A DNA stretch of 64,000 bases from Parapristionchus giblindavisi (lineage: Eukaryota > Nematoda > Chromadorea > Rhabditida > Diplogasteridae): positions 124,001 through 188,000 of the forward strand of contig CALSFV010000103.1 in the NCBI GenBank assembly GCA_943737045.1. The letters are read 5' to 3'. The translations under genes and the position numbers were made by a program. Under the pieces are notes generated by a model. It was not told the DNA's origin. It saw only the letters and a program-made list of their open reading frames with translations, and did not search any database. Below, one piece after another: positions 28,579 through 42,100 of the stretch; the first letter of the stretch is position 1; the number at the start of each line of letters is the position of its first letter.

Positions 28579-29545
28579 ACATTTCTTAGATCTCTTACTC
28601 CGATTATTCATCATTCATTACGAGTTGCATCTATGCTAATATGTATTCAATTTGTATCTTTTCATTTTCCCATAATAAATTTTTTTACCAACTCTACCGA
28701 TGTTATCTAATTTCATTCAAAATTATTAAATTTATGAACAAAAAAAAACAATTTAAATATTGAACAATTGAAACAATATTCATATATTAAAAATTGATTT
28801 CGTTATATATAAAATCAATCAATGTTTCAAAGTTACTGTAATATTTTTTTCGTTTCGGGAGCAGATATATTCTGTATTCGATCGAATAAGAACACAACTG
28901 TTCGTATTTTTTAAATTACAAAATTCTATTAGCAGTTTTTGCTAAATTTATGTTTTGTTAATACATATATAGTGTTGTATTCGATCTGTCATATTGAAGA
29001 CGTCTCTTTGTCTCTTCTTATAGTTGTTATTCCATCTTGTTTTCATCGTTGTCACATGTTTGGGATATAGATAGAGGTCAGTAATGGTTTCACATTTCAC
29101 ATCTCATCACATTAAACTGTGGTTGTCATTCATTGAACTTCTCATATATCTCTCATTCTATACATGCATCATCAACTATATTTCTCCATTTTCTCCTTAT
29201 TTATGCTTCTATTGTTAAGCTCTATGAGACTCCGCCCATTTTGTGTTCTCTTTCTCATTTGTCTTCTCCATCTTCTATCTTCTTCAAGAGAATTATTCCA
29301 TTCTTGTCTACTGATCGCGTGAGATTTCAAATTGAATGTCGACTCGAAATAGAGTGTAGAGTCTTGGATAACAACGTATGTTCATTCCATCTCTCTATCC
29401 AAGACCATGCATAGAATACTTTAGTCTTTCTTCTTCTCCCACTCACTTTCCTTCTCTTCTTCAGTTCATCCCCAAGTCTTCATCTTCGAACATTTCTCTT
29501 TTCAGAAATTAGAGTGGTCTTGTGTTGTATTGAAAGAGAGAAGAG
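28579..29545. other. Intergenic region, no gene seen
   Basis: About 970 bases holding the PP2C 3' region (an AATAAA at 28674) and the promoter of the next gene. Short C/T-rich tracts occur near 29400-29600. No convincing ORF or RNA gene was seen. Confidence 0.5.
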
Positions 29546-31893
29546 ATGATTAGAGGACGGATATCATTATCTGTCTCTCTCTTCTCTCTCTTCTCTCTCG
29601 TCTATAACTCCCCTTTACTAGATACAGATCCTTGTTCAACTCTTAAAGAGGTTCGTTTTATTTTAATAGAGTATTTTATGGAATGAGATATAGAGATAGA
29701 AAGGAAATAGGAGAACATACGAATGGAGAAGAGTTTTCGTTGTTTGAATGTGACATAGTGAAGAGGTCTCTAGAGAGAGAGATGGCATGAGATGAGAATA
29801 GAAAGAAAAGACAAAATGAAGTGAGTATTAAGACATAAAAGAACCATATATATTATGATGACTTGGTAGTTGGAAGAGAAAGAAGACTAATTAATTATAG
29901 TCATATTGTGAGAGTTGTCTACAATTCCTTCCTATGGAATTAAATATATTATTGTATTGTATTTCATTGAGGTGACTGATAGATCATCGATTCATTATCG
30001 TGGTAAAGATATTGATATGCCATGGTTACGTAATGATGTTCCATCTAAGGTAATGTATACAGTAGATGAAGATAGATTTGTATAGTTGAAGATGAAGATG
30101 AAATGAGATAGATATGAATGTATTATTAATAAATGAAATGAATGATTAAGATATTCGAGAGTGATGAATTATATGAATGGATGTGGTTGAGAGCGATAAA
30201 AGTAAAAGGATTGGATGGAAAGTCTGTAAGGATATCTATTTCATAGAATAAAGTGATATGATATAGTATGATATAGGTAGAAGATGTAATGGGAGTACTT
30301 GAATCTATCAATTGTACATTTATTGCATGGGGAGATTCTGTATGGAAGAGTATTAGAAGAATGCATCCAACATCTATTGAAGGAGAAGTATCATGTAGTA
30401 TGGATAAGGTATCTAGTATATCTATCTATCTATCCTTCTATCTATCTATTTATAGTTAGAGAAGGAATGCTTCAGTAGATTTGGATGGAATGGATGTTCA
30501 TATATCCCATCTAGCAATTCATCATCTTCTATTCCATATATAGAAATAGGAAGAAGTGATTCTGAATCGTTAGTTCTTCTTCTATTCATTTCTTAGTCTT
30601 GAATAGATGAACTCTTCGAGAAAGGGAAGGATTATATAGACGGATGAACTTCCCTATGAATATTCTTCTTCATTCTTAACTGATAAATGGAATATATAAT
30701 TATAGATATATGGGTTTGATTGAAGTTGATCCTATTCGTATATATCCATCAAGATCTAAATGGAATATTCCGTTTAATAGATTAGGATTTACTGTTGATT
30801 CAATGGCTATCTATGATAATCTGGGAGGAAAAGTGGTATGCATCTTCAATTTATTATTCATTTTGTCATATAAATATATACTTATAGTATGTAATTGATA
30901 TGAGTGGAAGGGGATTAAGAGATGCTTGTGAGAGGGAATTACATTCATTTGTTAATAAAGATGATTGGAATGAATGGATTGAAGGAAATGGAGACAAAAT
31001 ATTACGGTAGTATATTATATCACTTTCTATATTACAATTCATTTTATTACCTTTTCAAGGTACTTTGAACTGAGATCACAAGATTTTCGTCCAGCTGAGG
31101 AGGAATTGAGAAATGTTATTGAAAGGTTTGGGAATTAAATGTAAACGATTATTGATTGATAAAGGTTGAATATTAAGTGAACTACTAAAATTAAATGAAT
31201 CACTAAGTGATGAAAGTATTAGACGATGGTATTGTGAATATGGAATATTAAATGGAATAGAAGAATATACATCTGATGGAAGATATATATGTTATCTAGA
31301 GGTATATATCTACTACATATCATAAACTCTATTATATCTCTTTAGGGTCCTAATCCTAGTCCGATTGTTAGAAAACGAGCTAAATCTGTAACAGAAGCAT
31401 TCATTCTAGATGCTCGTGAGTATTCATATCATTTGATCTTTTATTCATTCATTTTATCATTCAATATTATTATTATTATTATCATTATTATTATTATATA
31501 GCATCTGCATGGAAGAAGATGATATCTCCATTACTTGAATCAATAGAAGAAGCTTGGATATCAAAGAATCTGTATAATGAACGAAGATATATTGATAGAC
31601 CTAGTGAGTGATTATTGAATTGATATGATGATAGTATATTCATTATAGGAATGATAGATAAAGAAGAAGAAGATAGAGGAGTTACTTCATTAGATACAAA
31701 TAGAATAGAAAGAGGACCAATTGTAATACCAGATATAGAGAATAATGATGATAATACACCTCCATTAGCTTTTACTAGTGTTCCTATCGAAGGTTTAGAT
31801 TATGGTGATATGGAATATAGTAGATCATCAACCTCTTATATTATATCTACATCTATCATATATCTATTTATTATAATCAATATCCTTGTATAA
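29546..31893 (+). CDS. Unrecognised secreted, probably GPI- or membrane-anchored protein
   Basis: I do not recognise the family. The start MIRGRISLSVSLFSLFSLVY is a clear signal peptide. About ten exons follow, spliced in frame through DRSSIHYRGKDIDMPWLRND, SINCTFIAWGDSVWKS, LEKECFSRFGWNGCSYIPSS, IDMSGRGLRDACERELHSF, DDWNEWIEGNG and ESIRRWYCEYGILNGIEEY. It continues to GPNPSPIVRKRAKSVTEAF. About nine cysteines and an N-glycosylation site (INCT) suit an extracellular fold. The end, SSTSYIISTSIIYLFIIINI then LV and TAA at 31891, is a hydrophobic tail after small residues, as in a GPI signal or a single membrane anchor. Length is roughly 430 residues. It precedes Dishevelled on the same strand by about 510 bases. 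Confidence 0.7.
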
Positions 31894-32406
31894 TCTGATC
31901 TTTGATCTCTACGGGTTAATCTTTATTAAATTCTTTCATTTCGATAGTCACATTAGATATACTGTACCACTTTCGTTGCTGTATCCTATATATTATTCTT
32001 TCTTTCTTTTTAATTGAACTTATCTAGTATGAATTCATTCCAATAGACACAGCTTTCTTGCTTTATTTTGATTCAATCTTTTATCTCCATTCCTTTTTAT
32101 TGTTTCGTGATGTTTTATTCAACTAGCTTAGCTATGTTTCATTGACTGTATGTGATACATAAAGCATATTAGATATATCATTATAATCTATTCTTTTTCA
32201 TAAACTGAGTATGTTCAAACTCTCATCCTATATTGTGTTGTGGTGTGACGGGCATACGGTATTGTGCATAGAGTGCACTTAATATGTCCACTATGTGATG
32301 CTCAAATTACAAACTAATTGAACAACTGTTTAATCAATGATCCTTATCACTTTCATATTCATTATATTGATTATTTATAGATAGTATTGATTAGTATCAA
32401 TATCGT
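31894..32406. other. Intergenic region before Dishevelled
   Basis: About 510 bases, starting with CTGATCTTTGATCTC in the upstream gene's 3' region. No gene is seen. Confidence 0.5.
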
Positions 32407-34332
32407 ATGTCAACAGAGAACATTGTACCCAATAATGGAGCTGAAACCACTAAGGTATTATTTATCTTCCATGTATTCATTCATTCTTTTTTTTAATTAA
32501 TAAGGTTATGAAATTAATATAATAATTATGTATGCATCAAATTTTAATTGTTATTGTTTATTGATTTTTTTAGTTGAAATAATCATTGGAAGTAATAGAA
32601 AGATGATATATTATATGTGTATATGTTCAGGTTTATTACTACTTAGATGATGATCCAACTCCTTATATGTCCGTTATTCAAAGTGGAACAGAAACAGGTT
32701 ATTAGCTTGATAAATGATTCATTTATCACTGTCGAGTCATTAATTATCAATCTCATTTCCTTATTTCTTCTACTTTTATTAGTAATCAATCATTCATAAC
32801 CATATCAATACTTATATACTTAATCTTTTTATTATTTTCAGCAACATTAGGACACTTCAAGAAAGCTTTCACTAGGAAAGGATTCACTTATTATGGAAAA
32901 CTATTCGATAATGATAGTGGACGGTTAGTTCAATCCTTTATACATATAATAGATATGAACACAATCTCTTTTGGTTTGTATCAAGGGGAAGAATATGTCA
33001 TAAACAGAAATGAAGAATATTCATTTATAGAGAAGTGAAGGTTGAATTAACTAAAGATGGAAGTAAATTGATTCGTTCATCCAATGGACTTATTGAATTG
33101 TTTCTCCAATCTAGTGGAAATGGAATCAATGGAGGAACTTTACAAAGAAAAAATAATGGAGGAACTTTACCACGAAGAATTGGAAGAGAACGAAATGATA
33201 AAGATGATGACAATATACCATCTATTGATAATGTATGCTTTATTGATTGATTTATTGACTGATTGATTGATTTATTGATTGATTGTAGATGGTACATGGT
33301 GGATCATCATTACCATCATTAAATGGAAGAGATGAATATGATTGTAATAGTAGACCAGGAACATTGATTAGTAGAAGAGCTGGAGAAGGATTAGCTGAAT
33401 GTTATACATCTGCTAGTGAACAAGCTTATCCTTATAATTCACGGTATCATCCATATATTATATATTGATATGATTGAATATTATGATTGTAGTCAATATA
33501 TGTGTGGATCTATTATGGATGAAAGAGGAGAAATGGATACAAGTAGAAGAAGAAAACCTCGGAAGAATAAAGGACGAAAGAGTTATGTTCCATCTACTAT
33601 TGGAAGTCAACAGGAAAGCAGGTATCTATATCTATATGAAGTATATTCACTGATAGACATGTAGTAATCATACAGTGACAGAATATGTTGATCATATTGA
33701 TCTATTATATTTAGTGGGACATCTTTATCACTTCCTCGTATTCTTGAAGTCAAACTACATGTTGGGCCTAATGATATACTTGGAATATCAGGTATTAAAC
33801 ATGTCTTTAACGGTTGTCAATGGTTCATTATGAATAGTACTTATGTAATCATTTGCCATATTTTGTTTGCGCTCTAAAATGGTATTAATTCAATACTGAT
33901 CGAATAGATAATAGTGGGTATAAATGATAGTGCTACTGTTTAAATATATATCATATTATCATCGTTTCTTCAACATAGGGAACATTCGATCATCGAAAAT
34001 TTGGAAAAATCTAAAAAATACAGTATGGTGAACCATACATGGGCGCCAACATGGGGGTGCCCCCTGTAAAATTATTGCTTTTCGAAAATTTGTGGAATGC
34101 CCCCCCCCCCCTGTAAAAAATGACGTTCAGGCGAAATTTTTGCAAAAAAAGTGAAGGCCCCCTGTAAAAATAACCATTTTTCGTTCGAATGCCCCCTGTA
34201 GAATCGAGCTCCAGGTACCCCGCCCATGTATGTGGTGAACTACTGTGTACTTTAATCATCTGCGCTCTCTTATTTTTGCATACTCTCTTTTTCGTTCTAC
34301 CTTTTTATCCTTGGCGCTCTTGAAAGGGTGGT

Positions 34333-34408
<76 letters not shown>

Positions 34409-36935
34409 TACAGTAGTATCAGTAGAAGGATCAATATTAGTATCTGATGTGTATCCTGGAGGAGTCATTTCAAGAGATGGAAGAATTGATGTTGGAGATC
34501 AAATTGTACAGGTACTAATTAATCATATTATCTCACTGAATCAGTTCCTGAATAAAATATTTTTGTAATGAGATAATATAAAAGTGTATTCACGTGGTGA
34601 CAATCAATCATTTTAATCTGACAATCAATAATCATACTAAAGAGAAAAGAAAAGAATACGATTCTGTGACCATTTTCTCCCTTCTTATGTGCATACAATT
34701 GTTATTTTGACTTTGTTTTGCCTACTATTTTTTCTGTTTATTTTTTTTGAAAATTTACTCTTAAAATGACAAGACGCCAAAACGAACTAAAATGACGATA
34801 CTAAACATCGTTAACAGGGTGTGCATTTTTCGTTTTTCGATGGTTTCTAGAAAAAACTTTCGATAAAAAAATTTCGAAAAAGAAAAATTCGATAAAAAAT
34901 TTACATAAAAAAAATTCAAAAAAAATCAAAAATTAATAGCATTTTTATGAAATTTTAAAATTTTGGAAAAAAATATTCATTTGAGCGAAAAGATATATTT
35001 TATCATGTAAACAGCTTCAATTAAGAATCACACAATTCTTGCATTTCCATCATATCGATTGTAAAAATTCAATACGTTGATATTTTCAAAAGAAAAATAA
35101 ACATTGTTTAAAGGAAATGCTCAACGAAAAATGGCGTGAACTTATTTTGTTCATACTCTGAAAATGCGCTGTAAGCCAATCAATTCAAAACCGTATGACT
35201 TTTTCCTCCAAGGCGGTCTTCCGCTGTTTAGCAGCATTGGGGAATGATTTTTATTTTTGAATTGAAAATAAATTATTTAGTTATTACTCATTATTTCCTT
35301 TCATATTTTGTCAAGACTGGCCTTGACTCAATAGAAATCGAAAATAATACAAAAAATCAATAATACAACTATTCTTCAGTTCGTTTCCTACTTCCTTTAA
35401 TTTTTTCCGTTTTTTCCGAAATGAAAATTCGAAAAATTTTCGTTTTCGATTTTTTTTTGAAAATCATTTCACACTCCCCTGATCGTTAATATAGCTGCAC
35501 AATTAAATCTTTTTGTCGAAATCAATCGATAATTATAGGTGAATTCACGTTCCTTTGAGAATTTATCGGATAATCAAGCGATTATGATTCTACGAAGAGT
35601 TGCAGCTGCTAAAAAGTTTGTATTCTTTTTTTACTCTATTTTGTCCGATTTTTCTTATTATAAATATAAAATAAATAAAAGGATTTGCAATACGATAAAA
35701 GTATATGAAATTCATTTATTTTTTATATGATTGAATTCTAGACCACTAACACTATATGTGGCTAAACGATGTATGGGAACATCTCATGAGAATGAAACAT
35801 TAGATACTCTTGCTTCTGAAACACTCCCATTGGATATATCATTATGGGTCGAGAATGCTGTTCATTGTACTCAGAGACAAAGGTATTCATTCATCATCTA
35901 TAGATTGATTGGTTGATTGGTTGATATAGATTTGGGGTGGATGATTCGTGTGTTGGTGATACATTGAATGAAGATAATTCAATATGTACTGAAGATGATG
36001 AAGAAGAGAGATTACTATATGCTGAAAGAAGGAATGGAATAGGAAGAAGAATAATGGATGAACAACCAAATACACGGAAGAATGATCATATACAAGGTTA
36101 ATATATTCAATATATATTCATTTATTCATTATATATCATTGTAGATGGAGTATATAATGAAAGATTACATTGTCGAATGAATCCAATGGTATACTTATTC
36201 ATTCTATTCATTTATATTTCTTCTTATTCTTTAATTAATCTATCTACTCATCTATATTCATTTAGACTCTTATCAATATCATGGCTCGACCTAATTCTGG
36301 TTTATCAGTCAAGAATAGGAAATGGTTGAAAATTCCCGTTCCACAATCATTCATTGGTATCTATTTTGTATTGATTGTTTGATTGATTGATTGATTGATT
36401 GATTGTAGGATGTGAATTAGTTGATTGGTTGATGAAGAATGTGGAAGATTTGAATGATAAGAAAGGAGCTCGTCAATATGCATCTATTTTATTAGAGAAA
36501 GGATTCATTCGACACGTCGTCAATAAGAAAGAATTCACTGAGAAATGTTATTATGTATTCAATGGTTTGTATATTGTATTGTATTCAATTGAATTGAATG
36601 AATGAATAATAGATGGAGTACTATCATGTGGTTCATCATCAAATCAAGGAGATTCAATAGGAGATCGATATAGAGATGGAACAACTGAAGTTACATATGC
36701 AACATCTCCACCTATGGATAGAGTTAATCATCAATCAACAAATGATCATACATGGCCATTTAGTCCAATTACAGTAATCAATAGAGGTGGTATAGGTCAT
36801 AGAGCTGATTGTGAATCAGATTATGCATCTATGGTTGGAGGTGGAGGAGATACTCATAGTAGTTCTTTATTTCCTCCTTTTAATAGAAATCAACCACCTA
36901 ATACACCTTTATCTCCATCTAGTACTTGTACTTAA
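32407..36935 (+). CDS. dsh: Dishevelled (DIX, PDZ and DEP domains)
   Basis: The Wnt-pathway scaffold. The start is MSTENIVPNNGAETTK (32407). The DIX domain spans exons with VYYYLDDDPTPYMSVI, TLGHFKKAFTRKGFTYYGKL and FDNDSGR (32630-33030). A basic linker follows (TSRRRKPRKNKGRKSYVPST). The PDZ is split: LEVKLHVGPNDILGIS (33745-33790), VYPGGVISRDGRIDVGDQIV (34450-34510) and FENLSDNQAIMILRRV (35545-35610). The DEP domain holds IPVPQSFIG, CELVDWLMKNVEDL and EKCYYVFN (36330-36560). The tail runs to PLSPSSTCT, TAA 36933. The PDZ introns are large and carry a TA array and a hAT element. All three domains look intact. Confidence 0.93.
34020..34230. repeat. Repeat insertion in a Dishevelled intron
   Basis: GC-richer stretch with repeated GCCCCCTGTAAAA blocks (four near copies) and ATGGGCGCCAACATGGGG at one side, ACCCCGCCCATGTATG at the other, giving a loose GGGCG/CGCCC inverted end. 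No coding frame. Family unknown. Confidence 0.5.
34335..34405. repeat. (TA)n microsatellite
   Basis: About 35 TA units just before the second PDZ exon of Dishevelled, close to its splice acceptor. Confidence 0.97.
34815..35481. mobile_element. hAT-type non-autonomous element (copy 2) with an exact 8-base target duplication
   Basis: Starts CAGGGTGTGCATTTTTCG and ends TTTCACACTCCCCTG. The flanks are ATCGTTAA at 34807-34814 and again at 35482-35489, an exact 8-base duplication as made by hAT transposases. The interior matches the reverse strand of 22340-22764 (for example ATATATTTTATCA-type and TCACACAATT blocks). No transposase ORF. Confidence 0.88.
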
Positions 36936-39174
36936 TTATATTATATCATTTCATTTTTTATATAGATACAATCATTAATTTCTTTCTTTCCTTTATCAAC
37001 GTGTATTTTCCATTTTGCATCACTTTCCATTTTGTACATAAAGTGATTATAACTACTTGATATATCAATTTGAATAGACTAATTGAATTGTCATTCAGTT
37101 GCTCCAATTAAAAGAGTTCCTAATGATCAAATCGTAAATCTACTTAAGAAGAAGAGAATGAAGTGAAAAAAGTGATTAGAATAGGATAATGAATCACTTA
37201 CTTCACTCTCTTAGAGGAATGATCTCTTCGATATTTATTGATGTTCTCAATTAGGATAGAAGAGATTAAATGAATCTGTTGTGAAAGGAGAAAATGAGAG
37301 AGACAGGAGAGAGAGATATTGAATAGTGAAAGTGTTTGAATATCGAGGTCACTCAATGATAAGTCTAAATTGATTAATGATTGAAGTAAGTAAGAAGTAG
37401 TATAGTAATACAATCTATATTAGGTATCTATAACAATATCTCTATCTAGTCGCCCTCCTATGAAGATTATTCATTGAACCGCAATTAGATCTGATAAGAG
37501 ATTGTGATCTACTAGTTGTTATCCTCACCCTCAAGGGATATCATACCATCTTATGATATATGTAGTATTCAATCAATCTATTCATCTAATACATAACAAT
37601 CCTTCATCACTTTCTCTTATCATATCTTATTTATCATCAATTATCACCTTTCTCTTCCTCTTCCCATTCAATTCCACCATATCTATCACATTTATTTGCT
37701 AATTGTTTTGGTAAGAACTTAGTGATAAAACGATAAATGAAATGAAAATTGGATATAATGATGTCAATTAACTTTTATTCTCTTTCATATATCCTTTAAC
37801 CCTTTCGGCTTCTTTTGAATATTCTTAAATTAGTAGAAGAAGATATCATTGGATTGACAGATTAATGGAAGGAGAAGTCTAACCTTGGATGGTTGGGATA
37901 TCCTCCCCCCTCCCTCTACCTCTCCCTCTCCCTCCCTCTCCCTCTCCCTCTCCCTCCCTCTCCCTCTTCCTCTCCCTCTACCTCTCCCTCTCCTATATCT
38001 CTATAACTCAATCCATTCATTAAACCCTATTCTAATTTCGCGCACTATAGATGGATATCAACTGATTTATCGTCTCGAAAGTGAGGAATGAAATGGGAAG
38101 TGATTATCTCTTATCTGTTGAAACGATCCATGGATATATCACTCCCTCTCCTTCTCCCTCTCCCTCTCCCTCTCCTTCTCCCTCTCCCTCTCCTTCTCCC
38201 TCTCTCGTTCTCACCCTATCCCATCTCGGTATCAGCTCTTCACTCTTAGTCATTTAGTTCTTCTTCTTCTCTTGTCTCTATCACTACTCTCATTCTATTT
38301 GATTACTTGTCTACTTATCACTTCATTCAATCCTTTCATCACTTTTCACTTAATCTATATCTCTAAATATGATAATCAACTCAATATTTATATTCTTCAT
38401 CATTCATAAGAAGTCAAACTGAATAATCCATGAAAGTGACCACTCCATCTACTTCTCCCTTCTAGGATCTCTCCCTCTCCTTTTCTCCTCTCCCTCTCCT
38501 TCTCCTTCTCTATGGTATCCCTATTAGGTGGTACAACACTCCCTTTTACAAGTCTTCTATTCTCCTTCATAAACTCTCATCAAACAGTTTCAATTCCTTT
38601 CATTCATGTCTATCTCCATCTCAGATACACATTCTACAATCATCTCCTCTCCCTCTCCTTCTCTTTATGTACCTCTCTATCTTGTAACAATACTCTTAAC
38701 TCTTCTATTCAACTCTTCTCATCAACTTTCTTATCATATTGATTGATTCTTAAGAATACAATAACTTCTTCATCATAATCTCCTCCATTATGACAATATA
38801 ATAGTTATTCTCGGAAATGAAACCAGTCACTTAGACTATTTCTTATCTATCAACTTTCTCTATCGACACCTACTATTCATTCTTTTATTCCACTTCATTG
38901 CCAATCTTTACTTCTCCTTTTCCCCTCCCGTCCCTCTCCTTCAACCTCTCCTCTCCCCCCCCCCTCCTTCTCCTCCTCCCCCCCCCCTCCCCTCCCTCTC
39001 CCTTCCTTCTCCCCCTCCTTCTCCCCCTCCCTCTTCCTCCTCTGACTATATTGCCATAGGACAGTCAATTCATTGTCATACCATATGAACATTCCTCTAT
39101 TCATTCATTCATATTATCACTTCCATATATCCTCTATATTCACTCCATTCATTCATTCCTTCATTCCTCTTCAG
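36936..39174. other. Intergenic region with CCCTCT-type arrays, no convincing gene
   Basis: The 2.2 kb between Dishevelled and the fusogen holds repeated pyrimidine tracts at about 37903-37995, 38137-38205, 38465-38512 and 38915-39045 (CCCTCTCC and CCTTCTCC units, with C-runs at 38950-38990). Small ORFs here have no coding character. The left part (36960-37900) is plain A/T-rich DNA. Confidence 0.6.
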
Positions 39175-42100
39175 ATGAATCTCTTCATATCAATTCTTCT
39201 TCTCATTCCTTCATCATTATCATTTCCTCATTCATTTTCTCATTCATTTTCTTCTCAATATAAAGTTCAACCTCCTCATTGTATGAAGACTAATACAATA
39301 CAATCAAATGGATCTAAAGGTTATCTTAATCTCTTCAATTATTTCATAATCAATCATTTAAACACCGTTGTTAATTTTACTCTCCGCTCGGGTAATACTC
39401 TCTCGTAGACAGAGAAAGCGTGAGAGCATTGTCAGAGTGGAGAGTTTCAAATTAGCCCCCCTTTAAGCCTAGTTAGCACTGTATTTCTATAATGTAGAAA
39501 TTGATAATGAGATGAGGGTAGATAGAATGACATTATACAGTAGTTCTATAATGGAGATACATAATTGTTATTATCAATTATTTAATTCATTCTTTAAATC
39601 ATCATATCAATATCAGTTACGATATTCTATTCTTTTCTTGTTCATGAGTCATTAACAACCCATCCCTGTAATATCTCTCCCTCTCTTTATGTCCCTCTTC
39701 CTCTTCCTCTCCCTCTCCCTATCTCTTTCTCTCCCTCCTTCTACCTCTCCCTCTCCCTATCTCTTTCTCTCCCTCCTTCTTCCTCTTCCTCTCCCTCTCC
39801 CTATCTTTTTCTCTCCCTCCTTCTACCTCTCCCTCTCCTTATCTCTTTCTCTCCCTCCTTCTACCTCTCCCTCTCCCTATCTCTTTCTCTCCCTCCTTCT
39901 TCCTCTTCCTCTCCCTCTCCCTATCTCTTTCTCTCCCTCCTTCTTCCTCTTCCTCTCCCTCTCCCTATCTCTTTCTCTCCCTCCTTCTACCTCTCCCTCT
40001 CCATATCTCTTTCTCTCCCTCCTTCTACCTCTCCCTCTCCCTATCTCTTTCTCTCCCTCCTTCTACCTCTCCATCTCCTTCTTGATTTGTCTCATCCTCT
40101 TTTTGTCACATTACAGTAGACAAATAGTAATATTCTAAGTATGGGAAATGTGATTGTGAAATATATGTGTTAAATGATTGTGAATGGGGTCATTGAATGA
40201 AGTATATATTACTTTATCATCATTACTAATCTATTCTAATACAGATCAATTACGTCAATGGACTAAATCACTTCATTTCCCTATTGGAATTCATTCTACA
40301 GTATGTTTTCGATTAGAGGATTCAGTCGATAATTCAACTGAATCAAATCAATCATTACTTCATACAGTAACATTAACTAGATTGGAACACCATCATCCTG
40401 TTAGTTTATATCTATCATATTATATTATATTCATTTGTCTTTAATTAAGGTGACTCAAAAGTATAACTTCGGTATTCCTTTAGTTCAAACAGATTGTTTC
40501 TGTGAATGTGAACAAAATGATCGTTGTTCATCTAATAATTATGAATATATTCAATGTCCAATTGAAGATTTATCTGATAAAGTAAGTATGTCCAAATCAA
40601 TCTATCCATCTATTCTTATCAATCAATATAATGATTCATTATAGTCTCAAGCATGTTACCGTACATTCTTTCCCAATCAATCAAATAAATCATGTGAATC
40701 ATCATCTTCATCTGGGAGTAATCTATGTTGTGATATCAAGTTTACTCCATATCAAGTACTTTATTTATTATTCAAATCATTTAGTTTCAGAAATTACGTT
40801 CAATGAAAAGTTTTTTTTTGAAAATGTATAATATTACGTGATTCGTGAGAGAATTGATCAACCTCAAACAGGGACTCAATCTAGTACAAATTTTGTATTT
40901 TTATTTGCTTCAGCGCATTAGTACAACTTTTGAAGAAGTTATCATAATGATTGTATAATATAACAGAACGAAAATATAGGTAGTACCTTATAAATCTGAT
41001 GTGGTGCAATCGATAATTCTTTGAGAAAGTTTAAATTTTTAATGCCGATTTTCGTAATCAGCAGCAAAAGTAGTCCTACTCCACTGCTACGCTGAAGCAA
41101 ATAAAAATACAAAATTTCTGCAACTAACCATGATTGAAGTTGATCGATTCTCTCGCAAATCGAGCCATATTTTTATTTTGAATTTTGTTTTTGAAATATT
41201 TATTATTCGTTTCGTTTTTAAAAAAAAATAAATTGAGAGTTATTTTTTGTATTTTGTATTTTTTTGTATTTTAATTTTTGTAAATGTATTTTTTTGAGAA
41301 CAAGACGTACACAGCAGTGAAATTAGGAGATCCATCAACATTTGCTATCTTTACTTATGTTGCTTATGATTACAAAGGAGGAGAATGGATTGAAAAGGAT
41401 AGAAATACTATCAGATTCAAAATTGATTCAATTACACAAGAAAAGTAAGCTATCATTACACTTATTCATTTATTTCTAAAGTGGGTATATCGTCAATCTA
41501 TATGATAGATGATATATGTTGTGTAGTTAATCTAATCTATTTTGTATAATATAATTATCATATAGTTAATGCATAACCCATAACCCATAACCCGCATCTC
41601 GCGCGGTTATTCGTCCCCCTTGGCTGTTGGCCTATCTCTCCTGCGGATGAGCCTTTTTGCGCGGGTGGGCGTTTTTCTAAGCCATCTGTAGACGAGATTC
41701 GACAAATGATATATCATAGAAATCAGCATAACGAGATCTTTGAAATCATAAATTAACTTGAAATTAACCATTACTCATATGGTTCTCGAATTCATTTTTA
41801 GCTTAGCTTAGGTTACGATTCGGTCTCTCTTTAACTAGTCTTTCATAGAACTCTTAGTATTTGTGATAAACTCGTATTGGTTACTCCTTTATCCACATAT
41901 GAAGGTATCCAACACTATATATCGAAATGAATGAATAAATGGAGAAGGGGGAGGAATAGGAAGATTATGGAATGTAATAATAGTTGATCTTTCAGTTCAA
42001 TAGATTCAGAATCTCGATTGAGATTGGAAGTATCTGCATGGGGAAGAGTATCACATCAATTAGAAAGTGGAATGTATTTCATTGAATTGAATGAAGGAGG

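Noticed and set aside
37198..37413. A minus-strand gene between Dishevelled and the fusogen
   Set aside because: The ORF is Leu/Ser/Tyr-rich low-complexity sequence with no splice partners or domain character.
41571..41594. Telomere-like AACCCAT repeats
   Set aside because: Only three short units of AACCCAT; nematode telomeres use TTAGGC, and no array follows.
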